A stretch of 64,000 nt of DNA from Jannaschia seohaensis (GCF_900116765.1 NZ_UETC01000016.1:1-64000); one strand, 5' to 3'; shown: positions 1 through 10,996, numbered from the stretch's first letter. Numbers and translations: made by a program. Notes: generated by a model from the letters alone, not told the origin.

Positions 1-1
1 C

Positions 2-85
2 ATTGCCACGCCTTACGACCGCCGCGCCGATGTCTTCCTCTCCGCCGTCGCACTGGCCGCAACCGTCAGCTACTGGTTATCAGGC
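2..85 (+). pseudogene. C-terminal fragment of an IS5-family transposase
   Basis: The frame beginning at base 2 reads IATPYDRRADVFLSAVALAA and then TVSYWL. This closely resembles the conserved end of IS5/IS427-type transposases (R-IATRYD...F-AAV-LAA...WL). The rest of the gene lies left of the window. The usual stop codon after WL is missing and the frame runs on into pheT to about base 385, so the element's end is probably eroded or truncated. No terminal inverted repeat can be recognised before pheT. It could be a decayed copy or the 3' end of an otherwise intact element; the window edge prevents a decision. Confidence 0.6.
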
Positions 86-117
86 CGGAGCCTAGGCGGG
101 GGAGGGACGGCGCGGGG

Positions 118-145
118 TTCCACCCCCCCGGCGTTGCCGCTAGAG
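118..145 (+). promoter_or_regulatory. Weak candidate promoter for pheT
   Basis: TTCCAC (118-123) and CTAGAG (140-145) are separated by 16 bases, the same spacing and CTA-type -10 seen before lysC, mltB, nuoA and nuoB in this window. The -35 is poor. pheT may instead be transcribed from further upstream. Confidence 0.25.
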
Positions 146-173
146 AGCGGCGACAAATTCCGAGGCCCGTCCC

Positions 174-2567
174 ATGAAGTTCACGCTCTCCTGGCTCCGC
201 CGCCATCTCGACACCTCCGCCACGGTGGTGGAGATCGCCGACACGCTCACCGATCTCGGTCTCGAGGTCGAGGGAATCGAGGACCGCGCCGCGCGGCTGG
301 CCGACTTCACGCTCGGCTATGTCGCCTCGGCGGAACAGCACCCCGATGCCGACCGCCTGCGCGTCTGCCAGGTGGAGACCGATGAGGGCACGAAGCAGAT
401 CATCTGCGGCGCGCCCAACGCGCGCGCGGGGATCACCGTGGTGGTGGCCAAGCCCGGCGTCTATGTGCCCGGCATCGACACCACCATCGGCGTGGGCAAG
501 ATCCGCGGCGTCGAGAGCCACGGCATGATGGCCTCGGAGCGGGAACTGGAGCTGTCGGACGAGCATGACGGCATCATCGAGCTGCCCTCCGGCGCGGTCG
601 GCCAGCGCTTCGTCGACTGGCTGGCCGAGAACGACCCGGCCAAGGTCGACCCGGTGATCGAGATCGCCATCACCCCCAACCGGCCCGACGCGCTGGGCGT
701 GCGTGGCATCGCCCGCGATCTGGCGGCGCGGGGTCTAGGCACGCTCAAGCCGCTGGAGCGCCCGGTGATCGAGGCTGGCTTCGACTGTCCCGTGGGCGTG
801 ACCATCGACGACGACACGCGCGACGGTTGCCCGGCCTTCGCGCTGCGCCTGATCCGAGGCGTGAAGAACGGGCCCAGCCCGGACTGGTTGCAGGATCAGC
901 TGCACGCCATCGGGCTGCGCCCGATCAGCTTCCTCGTCGATGTGACGAACTGGTTCACCTACGACTTGAACCGCCCGCTCCACGTGTTTGACGCGAATAT
1001 CGTCAAGGGCGGCCTGCGGGTGCACCGCGCCGCGGGTGGCGAGACGATCACGGCGCTCGACGACAAGGACTATACGCTGCCCCAGGGCGCGATGGTCATT
1101 TCCGATGATACCGGCCCCGAGAGCATCGCCGGCATCATGGGCGGCGCCCATTCCGGCGTCACCGAGGACACCGTCGATGTCCTGGTCGAGAGCGCCTATT
1201 GGGACCCGGTCCAGATCGCGATGACCGGCCGGGCGCTCAAGATCAACTCGGATGCCCGCTACCGCTTCGAGCGGGGGGTCGACCCGGCATTCACGCCCGA
1301 GGGGCTGGATCACGCCACGCGGATGATCCTGGACCATGCGGGGGGCGAGGCGTCGACGATGGTGATCGCGGGCGAACTGCCCGACACGTCGCGCGCCTAC
1401 CGGCTGGACACCGCCCGCGTCGAAAGCCTGGTCGGCATGTCCATCCCCGCCGAGACGCAGCGCGAGACGCTGACGGCGCTGGGCTTCTGCCTGGACGGCG
1501 ATATGGCGCATGTCCCATCCTGGCGGCCGGACGTGCAGGGCGAGGCCGATCTGGTCGAGGAGGTCGCGCGCATCGCCTCGCTCACCAAGCTGGAGGGCAA
1601 GCCGATGACGCGGCCCGCCCAGGTGCTGCGCCCGGTGCTCACGCCGATGCAGCAGCGGGAGCGGATGGCGCGGCGGACGGCGGCGGCGCTGGGCTATGAC
1701 GAATGCGTCACCTACAGCTTCATCGACGCGGAGGCGGCCGAGTTGTTCGGCGGCGGCACCGACGCGACCCGGCTGGAGAACCCGATCTCCAGCGACATGA
1801 GCCACATGCGCCCTGCGCTCTTGCCCGGTCTGCTGCGCGCGGCAGCGCGCAATCAGGCGCGGGGCTTCGCCGACATGGCCCTGTTCGAGATCGGCGCGAT
1901 CTTCGACGGTGGCGAGCCGGGAGAGCAGCGCCTGTCCCTCAGCGGCCTGCTCGTCGGCCAGACCGGACCGAAGGGCGTCCATGGCGACCGGCGGCCCGTC
2001 GACGTCTTCGACGCCCGCGCGGATGCGGAGGCGGTGCTTGCCTCGATCGGGGCACCGGCCAAGGCGCAGATCCTGCGCGGTGTGGACGAATGGTGGCATC
2101 CGGGCCGGTCGGGCAAGATCTGCCTCGGACCCAAGAAAGTGCTGGCCGTGTTTGGCGAGATCCACCCCAAGGTGCTGCGCGCCATGGATGTGAAGGGCCC
2201 CGCCATGGGCTTCACCATCTGGCCCGAGGAGGTGCCCTTCCCGAAGGCCGCCGGCACGTCCAAGGGCGCGCTGACCCTGTCGGACCTGCAAGCGGTGGAG
2301 CGGGACTTCGCCTTCGTGGTCGACGCCGAGGTCGATGCTCAGCGGCTGGTTCAGGCCGCGCAGGGCGCGGACAAGGCGCTGATTGCCGATGTGCGGGTTT
2401 TCGACGAGTTCATCGGCGGCAGCTTGGGCGAGGGGCGCAAGTCGCTCGCGCTGACCGTGCGGCTTCAGCCCTCCGACAAGACGCTGACCGACAAGGAAAT
2501 CGAGGCGGTCTCGGCCAAGGTCGTCGAAAAGGTCACGAAGGCCACGGGCGGCCAGTTGCGGGGCTGA
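174..2567 (+). CDS. pheT: Phenylalanine-tRNA ligase beta subunit
   Basis: This is the large subunit of the cytoplasmic alpha2-beta2 phenylalanyl-tRNA synthetase, which charges tRNA-Phe and hydrolyses mischarged Tyr-tRNA. The 797 residues match the bacterial family length. The protein starts MKFTLSWLRRHLDT, then carries the OB-fold tRNA-binding domain (about residues 40-150), the B3/B4 editing and B5 domains, the catalytic-like core and a C-terminal ferredoxin-fold anticodon-binding domain (about 700-797, ending in the EKVTKATGGQLRG stretch). ATG 174 is the first start giving the canonical N-terminus. pheS is not in the window; immediately upstream is a transposase tail, so pheST may have been separated here or pheS may lie just left. 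Confidence 0.97.
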   Translation: MKFTLSWLRRHLDTSATVVEIADTLTDLGLEVEGIEDRAARLADFTLGYVASAEQHPDADRLRVCQVETDEGTKQIICGAPNARAGITVVVAKPGVYVPGIDTTIGVGKIRGVESHGMMASERELELSDEHDGIIELPSGAVGQRFVDWLAENDPAKVDPVIEIAITPNRPDALGVRGIARDLAARGLGTLKPLERPVIEAGFDCPVGVTIDDDTRDGCPAFALRLIRGVKNGPSPDWLQDQLHAIGLRPISFLVDVTNWFTYDLNRPLHVFDANIVKGGLRVHRAAGGETITALDDKDYTLPQGAMVISDDTGPESIAGIMGGAHSGVTEDTVDVLVESAYWDPVQIAMTGRALKINSDARYRFERGVDPAFTPEGLDHATRMILDHAGGEASTMVIAGELPDTSRAYRLDTARVESLVGMSIPAETQRETLTALGFCLDGDMAHVPSWRPDVQGEADLVEEVARIASLTKLEGKPMTRPAQVLRPVLTPMQQRERMARRTAAALGYDECVTYSFIDAEAAELFGGGTDATRLENPISSDMSHMRPALLPGLLRAAARNQARGFADMALFEIGAIFDGGEPGEQRLSLSGLLVGQTGPKGVHGDRRPVDVFDARADAEAVLASIGAPAKAQILRGVDEWWHPGRSGKICLGPKKVLAVFGEIHPKVLRAMDVKGPAMGFTIWPEEVPFPKAAGTSKGALTLSDLQAVERDFAFVVDAEVDAQRLVQAAQGADKALIADVRVFDEFIGGSLGEGRKSLALTVRLQPSDKTLTDKEIEAVSAKVVEKVTKATGGQLRG

Positions 2568-2781
2568 GGCCGGCAGGACCGGTCCGAGGGCGCCGGTCGC
2601 TCAAGGCGGCTCCGGACGGGGCCGCCGCGCCGGGGCCGACGATCCGAGAGGGCACTGATGCGGTCTGTCCACGTGTGCCCTCGGTTTCCTACTGTGGTGC
2701 AGAAGGACCGCGAGACGCTTCCCGGACCCGACCGGGCGTGACATCTCGGTCAGGGGCCGTGGCCGTGATCCCGCGCCGGGA

Positions 2782-2916
2782 TCAGTCCGCCGTCTGGGCC
2801 TGAGGCAGGTCCAGATCGGCCACCATCGGCCGCTGCGAGTCGAGGCCGAGGCTGGCCAACGCCAAGGCCGCCAGCGCGACGATCCAGATCGGAGAGATTT
2901 GAGGAGCGGGTTTCAT
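2782..2916 (-). CDS. Small hydrophobic peptide, 44 residues
   Basis: On the minus strand an ATG at 2916 opens a 44-codon frame to TGA. It starts MKPAPQISPIWIVALAALAL and ends in a polar tail, PMVADLDLPQAQTAD. This is a short positive N-terminus, one hydrophobic helix of about 15-17 residues, then an acidic tail: the plan of a single-pass small membrane protein or an uncleaved signal anchor. A weak GGGGAC precedes the start. It lies between the convergent pheT and lysC, so antisense read-through does not explain it, but no homologue was recognised and it may be chance coding. Confidence 0.4.
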   Translation of the reverse strand: MKPAPQISPIWIVALAALALASLGLDSQRPMVADLDLPQAQTAD

Positions 2917-3049
2917 GTCCCCGCGATCCGCCACAATCCGCTCCCTACTGTGGAGGAATTGCGGCTATCTCACGGCAGACCGGCGCCCCTGCGGCAAAGA
3001 TACCACGGGAGCGCGGGCGATCGGTTGGCGGATCCGGGCGCGCCGAGGC

Positions 3050-4285
3050 TCAGGCGCGCTCCAGCCCGAAGGCGTCGTGCAGCGTCTGAACCGCCAGTTC
3101 CATGTATTTCCGGTCGATCAGCACGGAGATCTTGATCTCGGAGGTCGTGATGACCTTGATGTTGATCCCCTCGTCCGAGAGCGCCTTGAACATGCGCGCG
3201 GCGACGCCCGCATGGCTGCGCATCCCGATGCCGACCACCGAGACCTTGGAGACGCCCTCATCGGCGATCAGGTCGTGGAAGTTCACGCCGCCCGCGGCCT
3301 TGGCCTCCTCCATGGCCTTCTGGGCCCGCGCGACCTGATCGACCGGCAGGCTGAAGGTCATGTCGGTGCGCCCGTCCTCGGCGATGTTCTGGACGATCAT
3401 GTCCACGTTCACCCCGGCCTCTGACAGCGGACCGAAAATCGCCGCCGACACGCCCGGCCGGTCCGCGACAGAGACCAGCGTCATCTTCGCCTCGTCGCGC
3501 ACGAAAGCGACCCCCGCGACCACGTTCGATTCCATGATGTCCTCCTCGTCGCAGACCAGCGTTCCCGCGTCGTCCGACGGTTCCTCGAAACTGCTCAGCA
3601 CCCGCAGCTTGACCTTGTAGCGCATGGCCAGCTCGACCGAGCGCGTTTGCAGCACCTTGGCGCCCAGGCTCGCCAGTTCCAGCATCTCCTCGAAGGCGAT
3701 GCGGTCCAGCTTCCGCGCCTTGCGCACGATCCGCGGGTCGGTCGTGTAGACGCCGTCCACGTCGGTGTAGATGTCGCAGCGCTCCGCCTTGTGGGCCGCG
3801 GCGAAGGCCACCGCCGTCGTGTCCGAGCCGCCGCGCCCCAGCGTGGTGATCCGGCCCTCGGCGCTGACCCCCTGAAACCCCGCGACCACGGCCACCTTCA
3901 TGCCCTTGGCGAAGCGGTCGTCGAAATTCTCGGTCGGGATGTCCTCGATCCGGGCCGAGCCATGGGCCGAGGTGGTCTTCACCGGCACCTGCCAGCCCTG
4001 CCAGGAGCGCGCGTCGATCCCGTTTTCCTGGAGCACCAGCGCCAGCAGGCCTGCCGTCACGTTCTCGCCCGAGGACACGACCGCGTCATATTCCCGCGCG
4101 TCGTAGAAGGGGGAGGTCTCGTTCACCCAGCCCACCAGCTCGTTCGTCTTGCCCGACATGGCGGAGACGACGACGATCACCTCGTAGCCCTTGGCCACCT
4201 CCAGCCCGACGCGTTTGGCGACCCGGCGGATGCGGTCGAGGTTGGCGACGGAGGTTCCGCCGAATTTCATCACGAGTCGCGGCAT
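3050..4285 (-). CDS. lysC: Aspartate kinase
   Basis: The enzyme phosphorylates L-aspartate, the first step to lysine, threonine, methionine and diaminopimelate. The 411-residue product starts MPRLVMKFGGTSVANL, the K-FGGTSV signature of the amino acid kinase fold, followed by the catalytic domain (about 1-245). Two ACT domains follow (about 265-405), where lysine and/or threonine usually bind for feedback inhibition. The open frame extends 41 codons further upstream, but that part is proline-rich and unlike the family, so ATG 4285 is preferred. A promoter-like TTGCCC-N16-CTAACA lies 33-60 bases upstream. The gene is divergent from the AEC transporter and probably monocistronic. Confidence 0.96.
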   Translation of the reverse strand: MPRLVMKFGGTSVANLDRIRRVAKRVGLEVAKGYEVIVVVSAMSGKTNELVGWVNETSPFYDAREYDAVVSSGENVTAGLLALVLQENGIDARSWQGWQVPVKTTSAHGSARIEDIPTENFDDRFAKGMKVAVVAGFQGVSAEGRITTLGRGGSDTTAVAFAAAHKAERCDIYTDVDGVYTTDPRIVRKARKLDRIAFEEMLELASLGAKVLQTRSVELAMRYKVKLRVLSSFEEPSDDAGTLVCDEEDIMESNVVAGVAFVRDEAKMTLVSVADRPGVSAAIFGPLSEAGVNVDMIVQNIAEDGRTDMTFSLPVDQVARAQKAMEEAKAAGGVNFHDLIADEGVSKVSVVGIGMRSHAGVAARMFKALSDEGINIKVITTSEIKISVLIDRKYMELAVQTLHDAFGLERA

Positions 4286-4317
4286 CGCGGGCCCCCGGGG
4301 TCGATCGGTCGGGCGCC

Positions 4318-4345
4318 TGTTAGGGGAGGGGGGCGGCAGGGGCAA
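4318..4345 (-). promoter_or_regulatory. Candidate lysC promoter
   Basis: On the minus strand TTGCCC (4345-4340) and CTAACA (4323-4318) are separated by exactly 16 bases, placing a transcription start about 25 bases before the lysC ATG. The same spacing and CTA-type -10 recur before mltB, nuoA and nuoB. Confidence 0.4.
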
Positions 4346-4447
4346 GGGAGCGCGCGCCGCATCCTGTCCGGTCCCTGGCTGGCGTTGCCGCTCTGGCTGC
4401 GGCACCATCCCTGCGCTGGCGCATCGATCCCGGGAGCGAATCCGACC

Positions 4448-5353
4448 ATGCTGAGCGTCCTCGCCGACCCGATCCTGCCGGTTTTCGCGATTCTCGCGAT
4501 CGGCTTCGCCCTGGGCCGCTTCGGCTGGATGTCGGTCGAGGAGGCGCGGCTGGTCAATCGCCTAGCGATGACGGTCCTCATCCCGATCGTGCTGTTCGAC
4601 CTGCTGGCCAACGCACCCTATGCGACCTTCGCGCCGCGCGCGCTGCTCGTCTATGTCGGCGTCGAGGCCGCGGTCTTCGCGTCGACCGTGCTCGTCTGCC
4701 GGCGGCTGTTCGGCCTGCCCGCCGGCGAGGCCGTGATCCTCGGCTTTGCCAGCATCTTCACCAACAACGTCTTCTATGGGCTTCCGATCGCGGTGCTGCT
4801 CTACGGGGAAGACGGCGTCCTACCGATCATGACGATCATCATTCTCGATTCGACGGTCGCGATGGGCGGCACGATGATCGCGCTGCAAGCGATCCGGCAG
4901 GGCAGCGCTTCGCCTCTGGCCGTGCTCGGCATCTTCTGGCGGACGCCGGCTCTGCTCGCGATGCTGGCCGGGCTGGCCTATGGCGCGACCGGCTTGAGGA
5001 TGCCCGCGCCCGTCCTGACCTTCCTCGATTTCAACGGAGAGGCCGCTGCCCCGGTGGCGCTTTTCGCGCTCGGAGTGGTGCTCTCGTCAACGCGCTTCGG
5101 CTGGGACGGAGCGGTCGCGGCGACGGTCGGCATCAAGCTGCTGCTGTTTCCCGCGGCGATCGCGCTGGGTCTCGTCCTCTTCGCGGGCGGGGCGGGCGAG
5201 ACGGGACAGCGCTTCGTCTTCGGATCGGCCGGCCCGTCCGGCGCGACGGCCTTCAGTCTCGCGCTGCTTTACAACGTGCCGACCGAACGGATTGCCCAGG
5301 TCCTGGTTTGGACCAGCCTGCTATCCCTCCTCACGCTTGCCATCCTGGCCTGA
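4448..5353 (+). CDS. AEC-family permease (auxin efflux carrier type)
   Basis: A 301-residue integral inner-membrane protein with about ten hydrophobic segments. It opens MLSVLADPILPVFAILAIGF, typical of the bacterial AEC / malonate transporter-like family, whose members export or import small organic acids. The central ASIFTNNVFYGLPIAVLLYG region corresponds to the conserved first-repeat motif and GPSGATAFSLALLYNVP to the conserved motif near the end. ATG 4448 is chosen because the upstream part of the open frame is antisense to lysC and has no membrane character. The substrate cannot be told from sequence. The gene is divergent from lysC. Confidence 0.85.
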   Translation: MLSVLADPILPVFAILAIGFALGRFGWMSVEEARLVNRLAMTVLIPIVLFDLLANAPYATFAPRALLVYVGVEAAVFASTVLVCRRLFGLPAGEAVILGFASIFTNNVFYGLPIAVLLYGEDGVLPIMTIIILDSTVAMGGTMIALQAIRQGSASPLAVLGIFWRTPALLAMLAGLAYGATGLRMPAPVLTFLDFNGEAAAPVALFALGVVLSSTRFGWDGAVAATVGIKLLLFPAAIALGLVLFAGGAGETGQRFVFGSAGPSGATAFSLALLYNVPTERIAQVLVWTSLLSLLTLAILA

Positions 5354-5426
5354 CCCGCGCGATGGCGTGGACAGACGCCCCGGGCCTTGGCACTCTCAAT
5401 TTCGAGCGAGTGAGGAGGACACCGCG

Positions 5427-6200
5427 ATGGCCACTGCGATCCAACCCGAGACCGGCCCCACCGCCGGCGACCCTTCCCGTCTCACATTGCCCGATCTCGG
5501 GGCGGTGCTGGGGGCGGGGCTGAGCGACTTCCGCCGCGCGCCCCTGTTCGGGCTCTTCTTCGCCTCGGCCTATGTGCTGGGCGGCCTCATTCTGACCGGG
5601 CTCGGCGCGGGACCGCTGACCTGGACGCTGGCGATGTGCCTGGGCTTCCCGCTCGCCGCGCCGTTTCTGGCGGTCGGCCTCTACGAGGTGTCGCGCCGGT
5701 TGGAGGCCGGGGAGCCCCTGTCCTGGCCCGCGATCCTCGGCGTCGTCTGGGCCGAGCGCAACCGCCAGATGCCGTGGATCGGGGCGATGATCCTGATCTA
5801 CCTGCTGTTCTGGTCGTTCCTGTCGCACATGATCTTTGCCCTATTCATGGGGCCTACGGCGCTGCTCGGGCCCCCGACGGAGCTGGCCGCCTATACCAGC
5901 GGCGCGGGCCTCGCCATGGTGGCGACGCAGCTGGTCCTGGGCGGGGTGATCGCCTTCCTGCTCTTCGCGCTGACGGTGATCGGCCTGCCCATGCTGCTCG
6001 ACCGGGAGGTCGACTTCGTCACGGCCATGCTGCGCAGTCTCGCGCTTACCCGGGCGAATCTCGGCGTGATGCTGGTCTGGGCCGCGCTCATCGCGGTGGC
6101 GACCCTGGCGGGCATGCTTCCGGTGTTCCTGGGGCTCTTCGTGGTCATGCCCGTGCTGGGCCATGCCAGCTGGCATCTCTATCGCCGGGCCACCGCCTGA
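5427..6200 (+). CDS. DUF2189-type membrane protein
   Basis: A 257-residue predicted inner-membrane protein with about six transmembrane segments. It has the DUF2189 layout: an N-terminal DLGAVLGAGLSDFRRAPLFG stretch, a central WPAILGVVWAERNRQM segment and a C-terminal PVLGHASWHLYRRA. No biochemical function is established for the family. A strong AGGAGG (about 5413-5418) lies 8 bases before ATG 5427 and fixes the start. Its last 22 bases overlap the 3' end of the convergent AlkD-like gene. Confidence 0.8.
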   Translation: MATAIQPETGPTAGDPSRLTLPDLGAVLGAGLSDFRRAPLFGLFFASAYVLGGLILTGLGAGPLTWTLAMCLGFPLAAPFLAVGLYEVSRRLEAGEPLSWPAILGVVWAERNRQMPWIGAMILIYLLFWSFLSHMIFALFMGPTALLGPPTELAAYTSGAGLAMVATQLVLGGVIAFLLFALTVIGLPMLLDREVDFVTAMLRSLALTRANLGVMLVWAALIAVATLAGMLPVFLGLFVVMPVLGHASWHLYRRATA

Positions 6201-6957
6201 GCGGCCCGCTCCGGATCGTGCCGGGCCAGAGCGGTGCACCAGCTGTCGATGGCCTGGCGGATCACCGGCCGCGTCTCGCCTTCCATCGCCCGGGCGAGCG
6301 CGACGACCTTGTCCCGCGCCGCGATCTCCTCCGCCGACGGGTGCCGCCCCTTGGCGAAGCCCGCCGTCGCGCTGAAGACGCACCGCCGGGTCCAGACATT
6401 CGACGCCGCCGCCCAGTCGTCCAGCACGGCGAGGCGCGCGGGCTCCGCCGCCAACCGCCGCGCCAGCGCAGCCGCCCCCGCTTCGGCCACCGCCCGGCAG
6501 TCGAAGCGGTAGACCCAGCGCGACAAGAGATCCCAAGCCCCGTGATCAGGCCGCATCCGCGCCTGCGTCAGCAGCTTCAGCGCCAGCATCCGCGTCTCCA
6601 AAACCCCTTCGCGCCACAGCGCATCCGCCAGCAGGACGCGCCCATCCACACTGATTTCGGCCCGCAGGTCCTGGGCCATCTCGGACAGCAGGCCGCCCTC
6701 CACGCCCCAGGCCTCCCGCTCCGTCCGGTTGGCGGCCCGCAGCTTGGCGGCGCGCCCCGGAGAGCCCGCCGCGCGCAGACGGGCGAGGATCTCGATCTTC
6801 TTCTGGCTGGAAATACTCCGGGGGGGCGCCGCAGGCGCGGGGGGCTGGCCCCCCTCCGCCGTCTCCGGCCCCATGCCGCCGTCCGGGCGGGGCGCGGCCG
6901 CAGGTCCGGGCGCGGGGGGGCTCGATGCCCCGCCGCGGCCGTCTTCCCCGTCGCCGC

Positions 6958-6961
<4 letters not shown>
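6179..6961 (-). CDS. AlkD-like HEAT-repeat DNA alkylation repair family protein
   Basis: The 260-residue product has a helical HEAT-like body from about residue 52 onward. It includes LLSRWVYRFDCRAVAE and a typical DDWAAASNVWTRRCVFSAT segment, which resembles the DW...S...W..R motif of AlkD-type glycosylases that remove alkylated bases. Family membership is inferred from these motifs; activity is not shown. ATG 6961 overlaps the glmS stop by 4 bases (ATGA), giving a glmU-glmS-this gene operon. The first ~50 residues are proline/glycine-rich low complexity, and residues about 36-55 are encoded by a copy of a dispersed GC-rich hairpin repeat, so the N-terminus is probably a recent extension or the true start is further in. 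Confidence 0.7.
6797..6855 (-). repeat. Dispersed GC-rich hairpin repeat, copy 1 (inside a CDS)
   Basis: On the minus strand this reads a GGGGGGCCAGCCCCCC hairpin, a GC-rich arm, then CCGGAGTATTTCCAGCCAGA and AGAAG. Four similar copies lie at 10909, 17680, 23134 and 37043. Unlike the others, this copy lies within the reading frame of the AlkD-like gene. Confidence 0.8.
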
Positions 6962-8760
<1,799 letters not shown>

Positions 8761-10110
8761 CTAGTTCCGCCCCCGTGCCTTCGCGGCCTTGAGTTTCGCC
8801 ATTAGCCGGGCCGCCAGCCCGTCCTTGTTCACCTGCTTGGCCCGGCCCAGCGCCAGGTCCCCGTCCGGCACGTCCTGGGTGATGACCGAGCCCGAAGCGG
8901 TCATCGCCCCCGCACCGACGCGCACCGGCGCCACCAGCGCCGTGTTGGAGCCGATGAAGGCGTCCGCCCCGATCTCCGTGCGATGCTTGAAGACGCCGTC
9001 GTAATTGCAGGTGATCGTGCCCGCTCCGATATTCGCCCGCGCGCCCACCTCCGCGTCGCCGACATAGCTGAGATGGTTGATCTTGGCGCCCTCGTGCACC
9101 TGCGCGGCCTTGACCTCCACGAAATTGCCGACCTTGGCGGCGCGGTCCAGCTCCGCCCCCGGGCGCAGCCGCGCATAAGGCCCGACGACGCAGGCCTCGG
9201 AAATGTGGCAGCCCTCCAGATGGGTGAAGGCGCGAATTGTCGCGCCATTCTCGACGGTGACGCCGGGTCCGAAGACGACATTGGGTTCGACGATCACGTC
9301 GCGGCCGAGCACTGTGTCGTAGGCCAGATGCACCGTCTCGGGCGCGACCAGCGTCACGCCGCCCTCCATCGCCTCGGCCCGGGCCCGGGCCTGGAAGGCG
9401 GCTTCGGCGGCGGCGAGGTCGGCGCGGGTGTTGACGCCCAGCGTCTCCGCCTCGGGGCAGGTCACGACCCGCGCCGACATGCGCGCAGCGCGGGCGAGGC
9501 CGGGCACGTCGGTCAGGTAGTATTCGCCCGCTGCGTTGTCGTTGCCCACCTGGTCGAGCAGCGCGAAGAGTGTCTCGGCATCCGCCGCCAGCACCCCCGA
9601 ATTGCACAGCGTCACGGCCAGTTCCTCCGGCGTCGCGTCCTTGGCCTCGACGATCCGCTCCAGCCGGTCGCCCTGCGCGATCAGCCGGCCGTAGCGGCCT
9701 GGCGCGGCGGCCTCGAAGCCCAGCACGACCACGTCCGCGCCGTCGGCACGCGTGTCCAGCATCGCCTGCAAGGTCTCGGCCCGGATGAAGGGCGTGTCGC
9801 CATAAAGAACGATCACATCCCCCGAAAAGCCCGCCAGCGCGTCGCGCGCCTGGAGCACGGCATGGCCGGTGCCCAACTGCTCGGTCTGGCGGACGACCGT
9901 GACCGCATCGTCATGGGCCTGCGCCGCGGCCTCCACGGCATCCCCGCCATGCCCGGCGACGACCACGACTCGCTCCGGCGCGACGGCGGCCCCGGCGCGA
10001 AGCGCATGGACGAGTAGGGGGGCATGGGCGACCTCGTGCAGGACCTTGGGCCGGTCGGAACGCATCCGGCTTCCCTGGCCTGCGGCGAGGACGATAAGGG
10101 CTGTGGGCAT
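8761..10110 (-). CDS. glmU: Bifunctional UDP-GlcNAc pyrophosphorylase / GlcN-1-P acetyltransferase
   Basis: It carries out the last two steps to UDP-N-acetylglucosamine in the cytoplasm. The 449-residue protein has an N-terminal nucleotidyltransferase domain, beginning with the signature LAAGQGSRMRSDRPKVLHEV. A C-terminal left-handed beta-helix of hexapeptide repeats (about 250-435) holds the acetyltransferase site, including the KVGNFVEVK and NIGAGTITCNYDG motifs. It is the first gene of the glmU-glmS-AlkD-like operon and is divergent from the Gph-type phosphatase, with about 84 bases between the two starts. Confidence 0.97.
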   Translation of the reverse strand: MPTALIVLAAGQGSRMRSDRPKVLHEVAHAPLLVHALRAGAAVAPERVVVVAGHGGDAVEAAAQAHDDAVTVVRQTEQLGTGHAVLQARDALAGFSGDVIVLYGDTPFIRAETLQAMLDTRADGADVVVLGFEAAAPGRYGRLIAQGDRLERIVEAKDATPEELAVTLCNSGVLAADAETLFALLDQVGNDNAAGEYYLTDVPGLARAARMSARVVTCPEAETLGVNTRADLAAAEAAFQARARAEAMEGGVTLVAPETVHLAYDTVLGRDVIVEPNVVFGPGVTVENGATIRAFTHLEGCHISEACVVGPYARLRPGAELDRAAKVGNFVEVKAAQVHEGAKINHLSYVGDAEVGARANIGAGTITCNYDGVFKHRTEIGADAFIGSNTALVAPVRVGAGAMTASGSVITQDVPDGDLALGRAKQVNKDGLAARLMAKLKAAKARGRN

Positions 10111-10194
10111 GGTGGGCCTTTCGCTTTGGGCAGGGCCGTTCTACCTGCGGTTCAATCCGTCGCAACTGCGGCATCGGCGAAAGGACACCGAGCG

Positions 10195-10866
10195 ATGAAA
10201 CGTTGTGTCGTCTTCGACCTCGACGGGACGCTCTGCGACACGTCGGGTGACCTGCTGGCGGCGGCCAACGCGGCCTTGGCGGCGCTGGACCGGCCCGAAC
10301 GGCTGAACCATTCCGCGGTCGAGGACCGGGCCACGGCGCTCCGCGGCGGGCGCGCGATGCTGCGGCTGGCGCTCTCGCGGACGGGCCCGGTGGACGAGGC
10401 GCTGATCGATGCCGGCTACCAGCCGCTGCTCGACGCCTATCGCGCCGCGATCTGCGAACACACGACCTTCTATCCCGGCGCGCGCGAGGCGGTGGCGCGG
10501 TTGCGGGACCGGGGCGACGCGGTGGCGATCTGCACCAACAAGCCGGAGGGCCTCGCGCGGCTGCTGATGTCGGAACTAGGCGCCACCGACGCCTTCGACG
10601 CCCTGGTGGGTGCCGATACGCTGCCCGTGCGCAAACCGGACGCTGCCCCACTTATGGCTGCGATCGAGCGAGCGGGGGGCGCGGCCTCCCGCGCGGTGCT
10701 GGTGGGTGATACCGAGACCGACCGGAGGACCTCGACCGCGGCGGGGGTGCCGTCGATCCTGGTGACCTTCGCGCCGCTCGGCCCGGCGGTGGCGGATCTG
10801 CGGCCGGACGCGCTGTTGCACCATTTCGACCAATTGGAGGCGGCGCTGGCGGTGGTGGGACTGTAG
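10195..10866 (+). CDS. HAD-superfamily phosphatase, Gph-like
   Basis: A 223-residue HAD hydrolase probably acting as a phosphoglycolate phosphatase, clearing 2-phosphoglycolate. Motif I is VFDLDGTLCDT with the Asp nucleophile near residue 8, motif II ICTNKP, motif III the Lys in VRKPDAAP, and motif IV GDTETDRRT. A helical cap domain lies between motifs I and II. ATG 10195 gives the typical MKRCVVFDLDGT start. Close relatives act on other small phosphates, so the substrate is an inference. It is divergent from glmU and convergent with the MmgE/PrpD gene. Confidence 0.82.
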   Translation: MKRCVVFDLDGTLCDTSGDLLAAANAALAALDRPERLNHSAVEDRATALRGGRAMLRLALSRTGPVDEALIDAGYQPLLDAYRAAICEHTTFYPGAREAVARLRDRGDAVAICTNKPEGLARLLMSELGATDAFDALVGADTLPVRKPDAAPLMAAIERAGGAASRAVLVGDTETDRRTSTAAGVPSILVTFAPLGPAVADLRPDALLHHFDQLEAALAVVGL

Positions 10867-10908
10867 GGATCCGGGACCAGGCCGGAGGTCGCGGCCGAGA
10901 GGGCAGGG

Positions 10909-10955
10909 CCGGGGGCCAGCCCCCGGACCCCCGGAGTATTTGCGGCCAGAAGAAT
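10909..10955 (+). repeat. Dispersed GC-rich hairpin repeat, copy 2
   Basis: It reads CCGGGGGCCAGCCCCCGG then CCCCCGGAGTATTTGCGGCC and AGAAGAA. It lies in the 130-base gap between two convergent genes, where its hairpin could stop transcription from either side, although no T-run follows the stem. Confidence 0.8.
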
Positions 10956-10996
10956 GAGGCAGTCTCCGACGGGTGTGGCGTGTTTGGTGGACGGTC

